Below, in pieces: positions 28,452-36,234 of a stretch of 36,234 bases of DNA. Position numbers and translations under genes: made by a program. The DNA comes from Trichomonas tenax (lineage: Eukaryota; Parabasalia; Trichomonadida; Trichomonadidae). Within the stretch, counting starts at the first letter, position 1; each line of letters starts with the position of its first letter. Location of the stretch: contig JALKBU010000505.1 of assembly GCA_023091735.1 (NCBI GenBank), forward strand, positions 1 through 36,234. Reading direction: 5' to 3'. A model generated the notes under the pieces. That model worked only from the letters and a program-made list of their open reading frames with translations, had not been told where the DNA came from and made no database searches.

Positions 28452-28792
28452 ATTAATTCTGACAAATAAATCGCAAAAATGTCTTGTAAATTTGTTTCGA
28501 CAAATAAAAGTCTTTACAAATCAAAAAAATAATAAAAAATGCTAAATAAAATAAGAATTATGTCATGTAAAAATGCTATTTGGACAGTTTTGATATAAAC
28601 TTATGATAGCATTCTGCATTGTACAGTATGGCTAAATTTCGAATTTGAGTAATTGATTTTAAGTTTTATGGTTGATTTCACGAAGAAAAATACAAATTAA
28701 CAAGTAAAACTGACAAAATGTCTATGATATGACATGTAAACTATGCGAAAGATTTGGTCGGTTTGTCACTTTTAGGTTTAAATATTTTTTAG
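28452..28792. promoter_or_regulatory. Divergent promoter region with TGACA-class motifs
   Basis: On the plus strand this stretch holds CTGACAAATAAAT (28460), TGTCTTGTAAATT, TTATGTCATGTAAAAA (28560), ATGACATGTAAAC (28729) and TTTGTCACTTTTAGG (28763). It lies between the isochorismatase-like gene (-) and coatomer zeta (+), and copies lie within 60 bp of each start. Confidence 0.45.
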
Positions 28793-29275
28793 ATGAGCTT
28801 TCAAGATTTAACGAAAGTGAAAGCAATCTTTTTCTACTCACAGACAGGCTCTCGCATCACAGCACAGTACTACGACAATTCAATTCCAGACTCTAAAAGA
28901 ACTGATTTCGAAAATAATGTTTTCAAGCGCGCATCAGAAGATTTCGATGGCCAAGTTTTGCAGCACGAGGAATACATCGTTGTTTTCCGTAAATGCGAAG
29001 ATGTTGTCGCCTTCATTGTCGGTGATTTAAAGTCTAATGAACTTTTATTGGACGAAGTTCTCGATACAATATTTGCTGCGCTCGGCCTCGTATTCAAGAA
29101 GGTTGGTGCAGACGATTTAGTCAAGCAGATCGATCTTTTATACTTGCTTTTGGACGAAACAATCGAACAAGGCTATATCTTCGAAGGTGACCCAGAGGTT
29201 GTTGCCGCTCGTGTTGTACTCAAGGATGATAAGGCTTTCAGCGGCAAAGCCCATCGCACATCAAGCGGCTTTTAA
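28793..29275 (+). CDS. Coatomer subunit zeta (COPI), 160 aa
   Basis: A small subunit of the COPI coat, which forms the F subcomplex with beta, gamma and delta and buds vesicles from the Golgi. The whole length is a single longin-like domain of the clathrin-adaptor small-chain type. Family segments are VKAIFFYSQTGSRITAQYY, EEYIVVFRKCEDVVAFIVG, NELLLDEVLDTIFAAL and YLLLDETIEQGYIFEGDPEV; the LLLDE-x-x-x-x-G-x-I-x-E-x-D-P pattern is typical of zeta. Length is slightly below the usual 177 or so, mostly at the C-terminus. The ATG at 28793 is the only sensible start. A TGACATGTAAA lies about 55 bp upstream. Confidence 0.95.
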   Translation: MSFQDLTKVKAIFFYSQTGSRITAQYYDNSIPDSKRTDFENNVFKRASEDFDGQVLQHEEYIVVFRKCEDVVAFIVGDLKSNELLLDEVLDTIFAALGLVFKKVGADDLVKQIDLLYLLLDETIEQGYIFEGDPEVVAARVVLKDDKAFSGKAHRTSSGF

Positions 29276-29504
29276 GTTAAATAGAATGATTCAAAATTTG
29301 ATGGTAAATCCTTGTTATATGAACAAATTATCGATATTTATAAAAATTTACCCTTAAAATTTCCTTTTATAAATGTTTATATATTTTTCATATAATTAAA
29401 TCCTAAATAGCACTAATTCACCGTTTAAATATAGATTATTTGGAAGGCAGTAATATCAAATAAACAATTTATAAAACACAAATATACAAAAATAAACATA
29501 ACAA

Positions 29505-30203
29505 TTAAAATGTATCTCCTTGTTTGGGATAAGGTGCACCAGAAGCTTTAAATCTCTGTCTAGCGTATGTTATAAGCTCTTTCATAGCTTGATCTGAAAT
29601 TTCATTCATATTTATCGATTGAGAATCTTCTCTGCGATCAAGATTGTATCCATTCGAATCTAATATCTGCATCATCGCGAGTAGATCGGATTTGCTTGTT
29701 AATAATGAAGCAGCAACAGCAAATTCGAATTGAACTTGGGGAGTAATTTCTATTTGAGGCACAGGATCAATATCAAATCCTTCCTTATAGTATTCTGGTG
29801 GTTTATATAATAGCATATCGATTTTTTCGAGTAATCTTTTAGCTTCTTCTATATAACTATCGCTTGTGACGGCCAATGTTTGTTTCACTTGTTTCTCGAA
29901 ATATTTTTGGAGCTCCGCAGCGAGTGCTGTGAAATAAGCTCCTTTTCCATAATACTTTCGAACATTATCAAACATTAAATGCATATCTTGATACCATTCA
30001 TCGGAGTTTTTATAGATTTTTGAGTTGATTTTATTCTGAATTGTCGATAAATCCATTGGAGTTTTGACGATTGAAAAATAGCCGGGAAACGCAGGGTCTC
30101 CATCCTCAATCGGGTATGAGAAATAGCATCCGATGTGATGATTGAGAATAACTTTTGTTATAGTTGAACACTGGCTCAACGACAATCTGTTGGTCAAGTT
30201 CAT
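29505..30203 (-). CDS. Bromodomain protein, 232 aa
   Basis: Bromodomains bind acetylated lysines on histones and other chromatin proteins. Helix Z begins near QCSTITKVILNHHIGCYF. The ZA loop is SYPIEDGDPAFPGYFSIV, and then KTPMDLSTIQNKINSKIYKN matches the core P-M-D-L-x-T-I motif. The acetyl-lysine-binding position at the BC loop reads FDNVRKYYG, where the family often has F-x-N-x-x-x-Y-N, so the usual Asn appears to be replaced here. The rest is helical without another domain and ends with a polar tail. The ATG at 30203 is preferred because ACGTGACAC lies 13 bp upstream; an in-frame ATG at 30266 would add 21 residues. A single small bromodomain without a kinase, acetyltransferase or ET domain resembles the short bromodomain proteins of other protists. 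Confidence 0.88.
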   Translation of the reverse strand: MNLTNRLSLSQCSTITKVILNHHIGCYFSYPIEDGDPAFPGYFSIVKTPMDLSTIQNKINSKIYKNSDEWYQDMHLMFDNVRKYYGKGAYFTALAAELQKYFEKQVKQTLAVTSDSYIEEAKRLLEKIDMLLYKPPEYYKEGFDIDPVPQIEITPQVQFEFAVAASLLTSKSDLLAMMQILDSNGYNLDRREDSQSINMNEISDQAMKELITYARQRFKASGAPYPKQGDTF

Positions 30204-30266
30204 GTCTAAAACAAGTGTCACGTTTTTTATACAAATTTTCACAAAATCATTGTATAACATCTGCAT

Positions 30267-30782
30267 AATGCAAATGGAGTTAATTTATCAAAGAAAAGTG
30301 ACCACTTAATCAGAAAATGTTAAAAATTTGAAAATAACATATTTGAAATCTCATTTATAACCAAGATAGCCACTATAAAATGATTTTATGCAATTAGAAA
30401 ATCATATTTGCAACATGCTGAAACTCATTATCGCTGCAAATTCTTTGTTTTTCATGTTATTAATCGATTTGTCATGTAATCACATTTTGACATATAAAAT
30501 TATTTTCATTGTCGAAATTAAATCTCACTTTTTCTAATGAATCAAGTCATAAAATCAATGTTCTACATCCCATTACTCGAGTGTAAGCATTTGAATTGCA
30601 ATAGCTTATAAGTGCTAAAAATATTTGAATGTCGTTTTTAATACTATCAAAAATGATTCAATTGTCGTATAGTAGAGAAAAAAGTAAAGGAATAGGAGAT
30701 TTAATAGACACCAATAATGTACGGTTTATTTTGATACAAAAATATAAAGTGAAAATAACACGGTTTACAAGATGCTTCCTGG
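30267..30782. other. Intergenic stretch with motif copies
   Basis: TTTGTCATGTAATC (30471) and TTTTGACATATAAA (30487) are TGACA-class copies about 270 bp upstream of the bromodomain gene. AAAAGTGACCACTT is at 30294. No gene is seen. The rest is AT-rich. Confidence 0.45.
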
Positions 30783-31328
30783 TTACATGTTACTTATAGC
30801 GTTCTCCCATGGAATGCAGTGATCGAGATCTTTAACTTCTTCGAATTTATATACGATTTGATTAGAGTTGATTTCGTAGGAAGCTTTTGCCGAAAATCCC
30901 ATGTGTGTGAGTGCACCTAAGTAAACACCCTTGTAAAATTGTGCGTAAGCCTTTATCCATAATTGCTGCTGTGGATTTGTTTGGCCATTTAAGCAAGTAA
31001 ACCACTTTGGGAGGTTGGAGCCACGAAATACGATTGTAAACTGCTGTTTGTCAACTTGTGGATAAAATCCTGTAGGCTGATTTAAAACAACAGGAGATAA
31101 CTTGTTTGCAAGGAACTTTGCGCAGTCCTCGATACCGGCAAAATCCTGTCCGCTCTTGCACATGATGCCAACAATTGCAAATCCTGGTTTCTTGCCAAGA
31201 TTGAAAATGTGGGACTCGATTGGGGCACTTTTTTCCTGGCTTCCCTCGAATATCTTCTCAAACTCACGAATTGCCTCCGAAACAAGGAGATGAGAAAGTG
31301 TCACAGAATGCTCTGTCGAATGATCCAT
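30783..31328 (-). CDS. TRAPP complex subunit, TRAPPC5/Trs31-like (Bet3 family), 181 aa
   Basis: TRAPP tethers vesicles and activates Rab1/Ypt1 in ER-Golgi and Golgi traffic. The C-terminal part YLGALTHMGFSAKASYEI, then QIVYKFEEV follows the family's last strands and helix (A-x-L-x-x-x-G-F-x-A-K in TRAPPC5). The N-terminal part HLLVSEAIREFEKIFE and GIEDCAKFLANKLSPVV fits the helical first half of Bet3-family proteins. Length matches Trs31/TRAPPC5 (about 190). Assignment to TRAPPC5 rather than another Bet3-family member rests on the C-terminal motif alone. The ATG at 31328 directly follows AAAAAAGTGACATT, and many more copies of the motif lie upstream. Confidence 0.68.
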   Translation of the reverse strand: MDHSTEHSVTLSHLLVSEAIREFEKIFEGSQEKSAPIESHIFNLGKKPGFAIVGIMCKSGQDFAGIEDCAKFLANKLSPVVLNQPTGFYPQVDKQQFTIVFRGSNLPKWFTCLNGQTNPQQQLWIKAYAQFYKGVYLGALTHMGFSAKASYEINSNQIVYKFEEVKDLDHCIPWENAISNM

Positions 31329-31335
31329 TTTTTAA

Positions 31336-31497
31336 TGTCACTTTTTTGACACGTAAGATATCACTTTTGTCATGTAAATTGTCACGTACCGAAAGTTGTC
31401 ACGAAAAAGTGATATAAAAGTGATATTATCTGACATGTAAAGTTGTCGGAATCTCCGGTTTTATTTGTCAAAATATTAATATTTTTGACATGTAAAG
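31336..31497 (-). promoter_or_regulatory. Dense TGACA-class motif cluster
   Basis: On the plus strand, in order: TGTCACTTTT, TTGACACGTAAG, TTTGTCATGTAAATT, TTGTCACGTACC, TTGTCACGAAAAAGTGAT, CTGACATGTAAAG, TTTGTCAAAATATT and TTGACATGTAAAG. That is about eight copies in 160 bp, immediately upstream of the TRAPPC5-like gene. It is the densest cluster in the window and the best material for defining the motif. Confidence 0.5.
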
Positions 31498-31528
31498 TCC
31501 TATAATCATTCAAATTATGTATTAGTGT

Positions 31529-31840
31529 TTATTTCAAAATCGCGTCTGACGGGAAGAACTGGGGACTACATTGGCACAGGTACCACGCATGATAGTAGCT
31601 AAACACACAGATCTTCCTTTCATACGCCATCATTAAGAAATCAAAGATTTCCACTTCAGAACGCCTCTGAAGAGCCAAATTAAATGCTTGATTGGGACTT
31701 GTAGCCAAGGTTCCAGCAATCTGGTCCACAGTTCTTCCTTTCAGAAGCATTCTGTAAAGTAAATCGCTGATTATTTCGAAGATCGAGTCTGAAAGGAAGA
31801 ACTGTGGACTGGATTGCTAGCATTTTGGCTACCAGTACCA
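31529..31840 (-). pseudogene. Fragment of an 81-codon repeat protein
   Basis: On the minus strand a frame is open from just after a TAG near 31835 to the TAA at 31529. It reads SSPQFFLSDSIFEIISDLLY, then GRTVDQIAGTLATSPNQAF, NLALQRRSEVEIFDFLMM and YYHAWYLCQCSPQFFPSD. The first and last stretches (SPQFF-L/P-SD) are the same sequence 243 bp apart at DNA level (plus strand 31543 and 31786), so one full 81-residue unit is followed by the start of another. An ATG at 31750 allows a 73-residue product, but it begins in mid-unit. This looks like a remnant of a repetitive gene. The family is unknown to me. Confidence 0.45.
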
Positions 31841-32108
31841 ATGAAGCACTTAATTTTTCTTTTCAAAGTAAATTTAAACAAATATAGGATATCATTCTTC
31901 CAATAATCATTTATAATCACATGCCATGTAAATATTTATTTGTCAGATATTCGTGTTTACATGTCATATAATGTCACTTTTGTATCACTCTTTCATGACA
32001 ACTTTTGGTACGCAACAATAATTCAAGCAAAAATGATTGGTCAGAGAAATATTTTTCGAGAATTGTGAACATTTTGTTTTTTAAAAATTCTAGATACTCA
32101 TAGAATAT

Positions 32109-32167
32109 TTTGAGTATTTGGAAACGGTTACCTTGGTCTCTTAAGGCACCAGTTCCAAGTACTCAAA
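32109..32167. repeat. 15-bp inverted repeat with structured loop
   Basis: TTTGAGTATTTGGAA (32109-32123) pairs with TTCCAAGTACTCAAA (32153-32167), with one G-T pair. The 29-base loop holds further complementary runs (GGT..CCTT against AAGG..ACC), giving a long two-part stem. No gene overlaps. Confidence 0.55.
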
Positions 32168-32644
32168 TTTTAAGCTTCACTCTTCTACTCTAAAAGTCCA
32201 ATCAAAAGACTTTAAAGTATATCTATATATATACATACCAACTATACTTTATACCACTGTTGTAAGCACATCCAGTGAGCACCTGGATAGTGAGAACAAA
32301 AAATTGATGTTTTTTTTTTTCAAAATTTTCATTTTTACCGAGAAAATATCATTAACATGCAATTTGCTTTCTGCCACATTATATTATATAGAGCATATAT
32401 AATATATATACTAATATTATTGGACTCTGCTTTGTGAAGATTAAGTTATAAGAAGCAGAATGTTCAATTTTAAAAAATGGATATCTCGTTCAATATTGAA
32501 TATAATTTCTTGTTACTAATATGGTGAAGAACCACCATGATTTTCTTTATATTTATTAGATAAAAATATTTTGTTATACATAAAATAGCAAAATTTAGTT
32601 ACGAGATCAATGTTTGAAAAATTCACAACGGCAAAAAAATTATT

Positions 32645-33050
32645 CTCAATCCACTTCTGTTACTTTCTGCACAGACAGGTACAGAATCACCCTATATGGT
32701 TCACATATTCCAGAAAAATTTTTATAACAAGATATATAATCAGCTATACCACCGTGAAAGGCAAAAATTCAACTCTAGAGTTATCTCACTATATAAGAAG
32801 AAGGTACAAAAATTCCAGTAGTAGTAATACTAACTCATAATGTGCTACAATTTGCTCGTTGAGATTCTATCCGGATCCAGATTTCTTGATGGAATGTATT
32901 CAATTATGGAAATATGGTGCTATAAAAGTGAGCTTCCCAGCCTTCCAGAAATTTTTATCCTTAGTCCACTTCTGTCATGATCTAGAGAAAATTCTCTAGA
33001 TTGCTTCTATGCCAGTGATTTTGTCCAAAAAAATTTTATAGCAAGTTATA
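32645..33050. repeat. Two diverged copies of a ~90-bp repeat
   Basis: TCCACTTCTGT is followed about 50-60 bases later by CCAGAAAAATTTTTATAACA (copy 1, 32650-32731). In copy 2 (32964-33050) the same order and spacing give TCCACTTCTGT and TCCAAAAAAATTTTATAGCA. The copies are about 315 bp apart in the same orientation. Copy 2 contains the inverted repeat ATCTAGAGAA/TTCTCTAGAT at 32980-33001. Confidence 0.4.
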
Positions 33051-33622
33051 AAACGATTTAGACTGCATTTTTCATGGTTTTGAAAAAGTGACATTGTTAC
33101 TAAAGTTCAATGGCAAAAGCCATTGACTTGTTTCTCCAAGTAATATTCAATGCATATTTCCGAACCGGCTCTATTAGTTTTTTAATCCATACGTTTTATC
33201 TTTTAAATTCATACATACAACAAAATATGAGAAAGCAAATGAATATCATGAGCTGAAGATTATATTAAAGTGAAAATAGAGATAGTACATGCCTCGCAAA
33301 ATCAATATCAGATCAAATTGAATAAATGATATTTTGATTTCATAACATAATTTTGCTCGTGTGTTGGATGTCTATAGTGATTATATGAAACCAATTCCCA
33401 AATTATTTAGTATAATGGAAAACAAAAAATTTGATCATCCTTATTTATTGGCCTTATCAGCCTCTTAACTCATAAAATATACTATATATCAGCATATCAT
33501 TCTATTTTAATGAACATAAGCTGTGGGAATGGAACCTTAACTATTGACATGCAAAATTTATAAATCTTGACGAAAATGCCATTTTATAATGAAACGGACA
33601 ATATTCGCATGAATGGATAAAA

Positions 33623-35407
33623 TTAAAAGTCGGCGTTGTTGATGTAAGCTTCATCTTCACCTTTTTCGTCGGGATTGACACTGATTGTTGGGTCGTTGAT
33701 TGTGGTGACGATGTTTTGGTGTGTTTGGCCGCCTTCATCACCATCAAGTTTGGTCTCATCAAGTTCGGTCTCATCAAGTGAGAAGCTGTCTTCTTTGTTC
33801 TTATTTCTTCGGTAAAGGAACAACCCGAGAATTGCAATAGCAAGAATAGCTGCGCCCAATAGACATGAAAAGATGATGATCGTCTTTGGATCCTTGAAGA
33901 ACCCACCTGACAACTTAGTCAGAGGAGTATCTGAAAGGATGACAATAACATCGGTTTCGGTCTCAACTAAAGTCGTCTGATACACTAAGATTTTTGTGTT
34001 TGTGTATATAAGGGTGGTACCTGTCGTGACTTCAACCATCGTCAGAATAGATGCGTTGGATTCAACATATGTTGATATGTACGTATTAATTGTTGTACGA
34101 GTGTAGGTTGTTTCGTAAGAAGTTTCTTGGGAGGAAGAAGATAGTTGGGGTGTAGCAGTGGGTGGTATATTTTTATTGACTTTTGGCGTTTTAGTAAATG
34201 GTGGTTGAATATGCGTTGAGGAATTATTAGCACTACCACCACTAGTACCTTCATTGAATGGTTTAGTAATTGGTGTCGCTTGATATGAAAACGTTGTTGG
34301 GCTTGGAACTACAGATGTTCCTGTAAATACATCGGTCTGAACGTAATTTGACGGCAGCTGACTAATGTCTTTATCAATGTTATACAGGTTATGGCAATTT
34401 TTGCTGTCATCTATAATAGGATTAAATATTGTTATGATTTCATATTGTTGACTATAAATGAAGTACTGATCAATGCAATCATTTTGAGAATCCCATATGG
34501 AAACACTAGAAAGCATTACAGACGTTCCAGAGCCTGCAAGAGCCTTTTCATGGATAAAATATTTTCCTAAAAGTGCATTTCTACCATTAAATTGTAAATT
34601 ATTATCGAATATGCATTGCTCCGTGTGTAGCACCTTGCCCCTGAACATAGCAATGCCAGCGCAGCCTCTTCCTTCAAATTCAAACCTAAATTTTTCAATT
34701 TTGGCATATTTACCACCAAACTCTGTTGTTTTACCAGCAGAATTGTTCGTGAAGCGGCAATTTAAGAAAAATGCTTCGAAATTAGAACTCATTTTTGGTT
34801 CCTGTATAATCATGACCTCTGCACCATTATGGCTTGCATTGTTGTGCGTAAAGCTACAGCTTTCGAAGTATGCTTCGGTTGTTTCTCCAATGTAAAAGCC
34901 TCCACCCGTTTGATGAGCGACATTAGATGTAAATTTGGTAGAGATAACAATAATACGTTTGCTATTAGCATTACAATAAACAGCACCTCCGTTCAAGAAA
35001 GCAGTATTGTTCTTAAAAGTAGTAGTAGTAGTATTATCTAATTTCTCTGTATTATTATTGTATTCTTTTATGTATAGATTGGACTGCATCATAGCAATGG
35101 CTCCACCGCACATTGCATGATTTCCTTCAAAGTTACAGCCTTGAAGAATAGATGTCGAACTGTGCATAAAAAGTGCACCTCCCCATCCCGAAGTAAGAAA
35201 AGATCCGAACGCTGTATTGTCTGTGAAGTTGGTGAGATTAAACTGTAATGAGCATGAGTAAAATTGGGGATTATCTTCTTTGTTAAATTTTGTGATATCT
35301 CTGCCAAGTCGAGAATTGATGATATTTTTAAAAGGGTCTGTTTTTATGTTGGTAACGAAATTCGGGACATAGGCCGAAACCTTATGGAAATAAAAACACA
35401 GTAACAT
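33623..35407 (-). CDS. Pmp-like surface membrane protein, 594 aa
   Basis: A single-pass surface protein of the polymorphic-membrane-protein-like class known in trichomonads, built on the GGA(I/L/V) and FxxN motifs first described in Chlamydia Pmp proteins. Motifs in order include CSLQFNLTNFTDN, WGGALFM, CNFEGN, CGGAIAM, FKNNTAF, NGGAVYC, FTSNVA, TGGGFYI, CSFTHNN and CRFTNNSAG; these suggest a beta-helix in the N-terminal half. A Thr/Ser-rich stalk of about 150 residues follows (residues 370-515), then a membrane helix (TIIIFSCLLGAAILAIAILG) with a basic stop (RRNKNK) and an acidic 60-residue cytoplasmic tail containing a short LDETELDETKLD repeat. The ATG at 35407 is used (a GTG lies 9 bp upstream); it gives a short hydrophobic leader (MLLCFYFHKVSA). 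AAAAGTGACAAAA directly precedes it. It may act in host or surface contact. Confidence 0.85.
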   Translation of the reverse strand: MLLCFYFHKVSAYVPNFVTNIKTDPFKNIINSRLGRDITKFNKEDNPQFYSCSLQFNLTNFTDNTAFGSFLTSGWGGALFMHSSTSILQGCNFEGNHAMCGGAIAMMQSNLYIKEYNNNTEKLDNTTTTTFKNNTAFLNGGAVYCNANSKRIIVISTKFTSNVAHQTGGGFYIGETTEAYFESCSFTHNNASHNGAEVMIIQEPKMSSNFEAFFLNCRFTNNSAGKTTEFGGKYAKIEKFRFEFEGRGCAGIAMFRGKVLHTEQCIFDNNLQFNGRNALLGKYFIHEKALAGSGTSVMLSSVSIWDSQNDCIDQYFIYSQQYEIITIFNPIIDDSKNCHNLYNIDKDISQLPSNYVQTDVFTGTSVVPSPTTFSYQATPITKPFNEGTSGGSANNSSTHIQPPFTKTPKVNKNIPPTATPQLSSSSQETSYETTYTRTTINTYISTYVESNASILTMVEVTTGTTLIYTNTKILVYQTTLVETETDVIVILSDTPLTKLSGGFFKDPKTIIIFSCLLGAAILAIAILGLFLYRRNKNKEDSFSLDETELDETKLDGDEGGQTHQNIVTTINDPTISVNPDEKGEDEAYINNADF

Positions 35408-36234
35408 TTTTGTCACTTTTGAGTGAATTTAAAATTCAATACAACCGCTGTTTAAATTCAAATAAATAAAACAATGTCAAATATTTTGTTTGATAAATTT
35501 TACGTGTCAGATTTTGATATTTTCATTTTTATTTTTTGTTGAGTTATGATTGGATTTAGGTTTATTTTGTATGCATATTTGTGAAATAGTGTAAATGTAT
35601 ATACATTCCAATGCTGTTAGAGTTATTATGTTTCTAATAGTGATATATGATTTGTATTTCAAGATTGGATTTAAGAAATTAATATTTGGATTATTTTTGG
35701 TGTATTTGTTAACTTCTCGAAGTTATTGCATGATTTTGGAGCGAAATTTCTTATAATTTTACACACCGAAAGCAGTTAAAACGTTTTAAGCCACTTGAAT
35801 ATTCTTCTTATGGATCCTTGAAATACGAAATAATTGTTAAGGATGATATTAAATACAGATTGGAAAAGTGACATTTTTGCTTTGTCTTCGGGCAATACAA
35901 ATATGCAAAAAATCGGGGCCTCCGGCCAATGAAATCAACAAATGAATTTCAAAGAATAACTTATATGTCCCCTCCCTTTTCTTTTTTCCTTTTCTCCTCC
36001 TTCCATTCTCTTTTCCCCGTATTTTTCTCGATCTTAATTCAAATTTTCATTATGAACAATTGAAAAGCAAACAAAAATAATAATTTAGATAACAAAAGAA
36101 ATATAATTTAGATATACTGCATGCTAACTTTGTTTTATTTCAAACATAAAAATCAAATCGGAATTATTCCGAAAACTTTAAAGGACTATAGTTAAAAGAT
36201 AACTTCAGCGTCATTGAGCGAAGTTGTGACAGAG
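35408..36234. other. Right-end gene-free stretch
   Basis: TGTCACTTTT (35411) lies at the Pmp-like gene start and TTTACGTGTCAG about 90 bp further up. AAAAGTGACATTTTT is near 35866. A GC hairpin lies at 35917-35927, and a 60-base pyrimidine-rich run at 35967-36028. No gene is seen before the window ends. Confidence 0.5.
35905..35927 (-). other. GC hairpin with T-run, second copy
   Basis: On the minus strand GGCCGGAGGCC is followed by CCGATTTTTT. The 11-base GGCCGGAGGCC also occurs at 15458, there followed by a T-run on the plus strand. GC runs like this are otherwise nearly absent from the window, so the shared sequence and arrangement are unlikely to be chance. Confidence 0.45.

Larger units (their letters stand above)
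31841..33622. other. Gene-free stretch with hairpin and diverged repeat
   Basis: TTTACATGTCATATAATG with GTCACTTTT following lies at 31956-31981. Hairpins lie at 32109-32167 and 32980-33001, and a diverged repeat of about 90 bp occurs at 32645 and again at 32961. Open frames are short and without protein character. A T-run lies near 32311. The remainder is AT-rich. Confidence 0.5.

Noticed and set aside
35967..36028. Pyrimidine-rich run
   Set aside because: Low-complexity sequence with no downstream acceptor-like AG in a useful place and no gene to serve.
1..36234. CRISPR array, rRNA or bacterial operon structure
   Set aside because: No regularly spaced identical repeats, no rRNA-like sequence and no ribosome-binding-site pattern are visible; the content is eukaryotic.

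Overview
The window looks like nuclear DNA of a parabasalid (trichomonad) protist, most likely a Tritrichomonas-type genome. The DNA is very AT-rich. Genes are uninterrupted single reading frames that end in TAA, TAG or TGA, so the code is standard. The gene set is eukaryotic (NIMA-type kinase, Ras GTPase, coatomer zeta, TRAPP subunit, bromodomain, P-type cyclin, Hel2/ZNF598-like RING protein). Two families expanded in trichomonads are also present: a BspA-like leucine-rich-repeat fragment and a Pmp-like surface protein. The species is inferred from family knowledge; no database was consulted.

Layout. 1-3.6 kb: AT-rich, no convincing gene, one imperfect hairpin. 3.65-4.74 kb: two adjacent minus-strand coiled-coil reading frames, one with in-frame stops, resembling the remains of a mobile element. 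5.1-6.3 kb: Hel2/ZNF598-like gene (+). 6.3-7.1 kb: BspA-like fragment without an ATG (-). 7.6-8.85 kb: coiled-coil protein (-). 8.85-16.8 kb: a long stretch without intact genes. It holds several frameshifted or stop-broken coding relics (one like the C-terminus of a pogo/Tigger-type DDE transposase), a 22-bp tandem repeat, three strong inverted repeats and a GC-rich stem-loop cluster. 16.8-17.35 kb: PHO80-like cyclin (+). 18.3-23.0 kb: a 1565-residue NEK kinase with 13 tail repeats (+). 23.3-35.4 kb: a denser gene region with a four-helix membrane protein, kelch protein, Ras GTPase, a frameshifted unknown gene, isochorismatase-fold protein, coatomer zeta, bromodomain protein, TRAPPC5-like subunit, an 81-codon duplicated fragment and the Pmp-like protein.

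The genes form no operon. Coatomer zeta, the TRAPP subunit and the Ras protein serve membrane traffic and signalling. The kinase, cyclin and bromodomain protein point to cell-cycle and chromatin control, and the Pmp-like and BspA-like sequences to the cell surface.

The most interesting non-coding signal is a short element built on TGACA, often TGACATGTAAA or AAAAGTGACA. It recurs within about 5 to 80 bases of most start codons here and also clusters in gene-free DNA. It is a candidate core-promoter element. Other items of note are the perfect 31-bp hairpin at 14.1 kb and a GC-rich hairpin followed by a T-run that occurs twice in opposite orientations.
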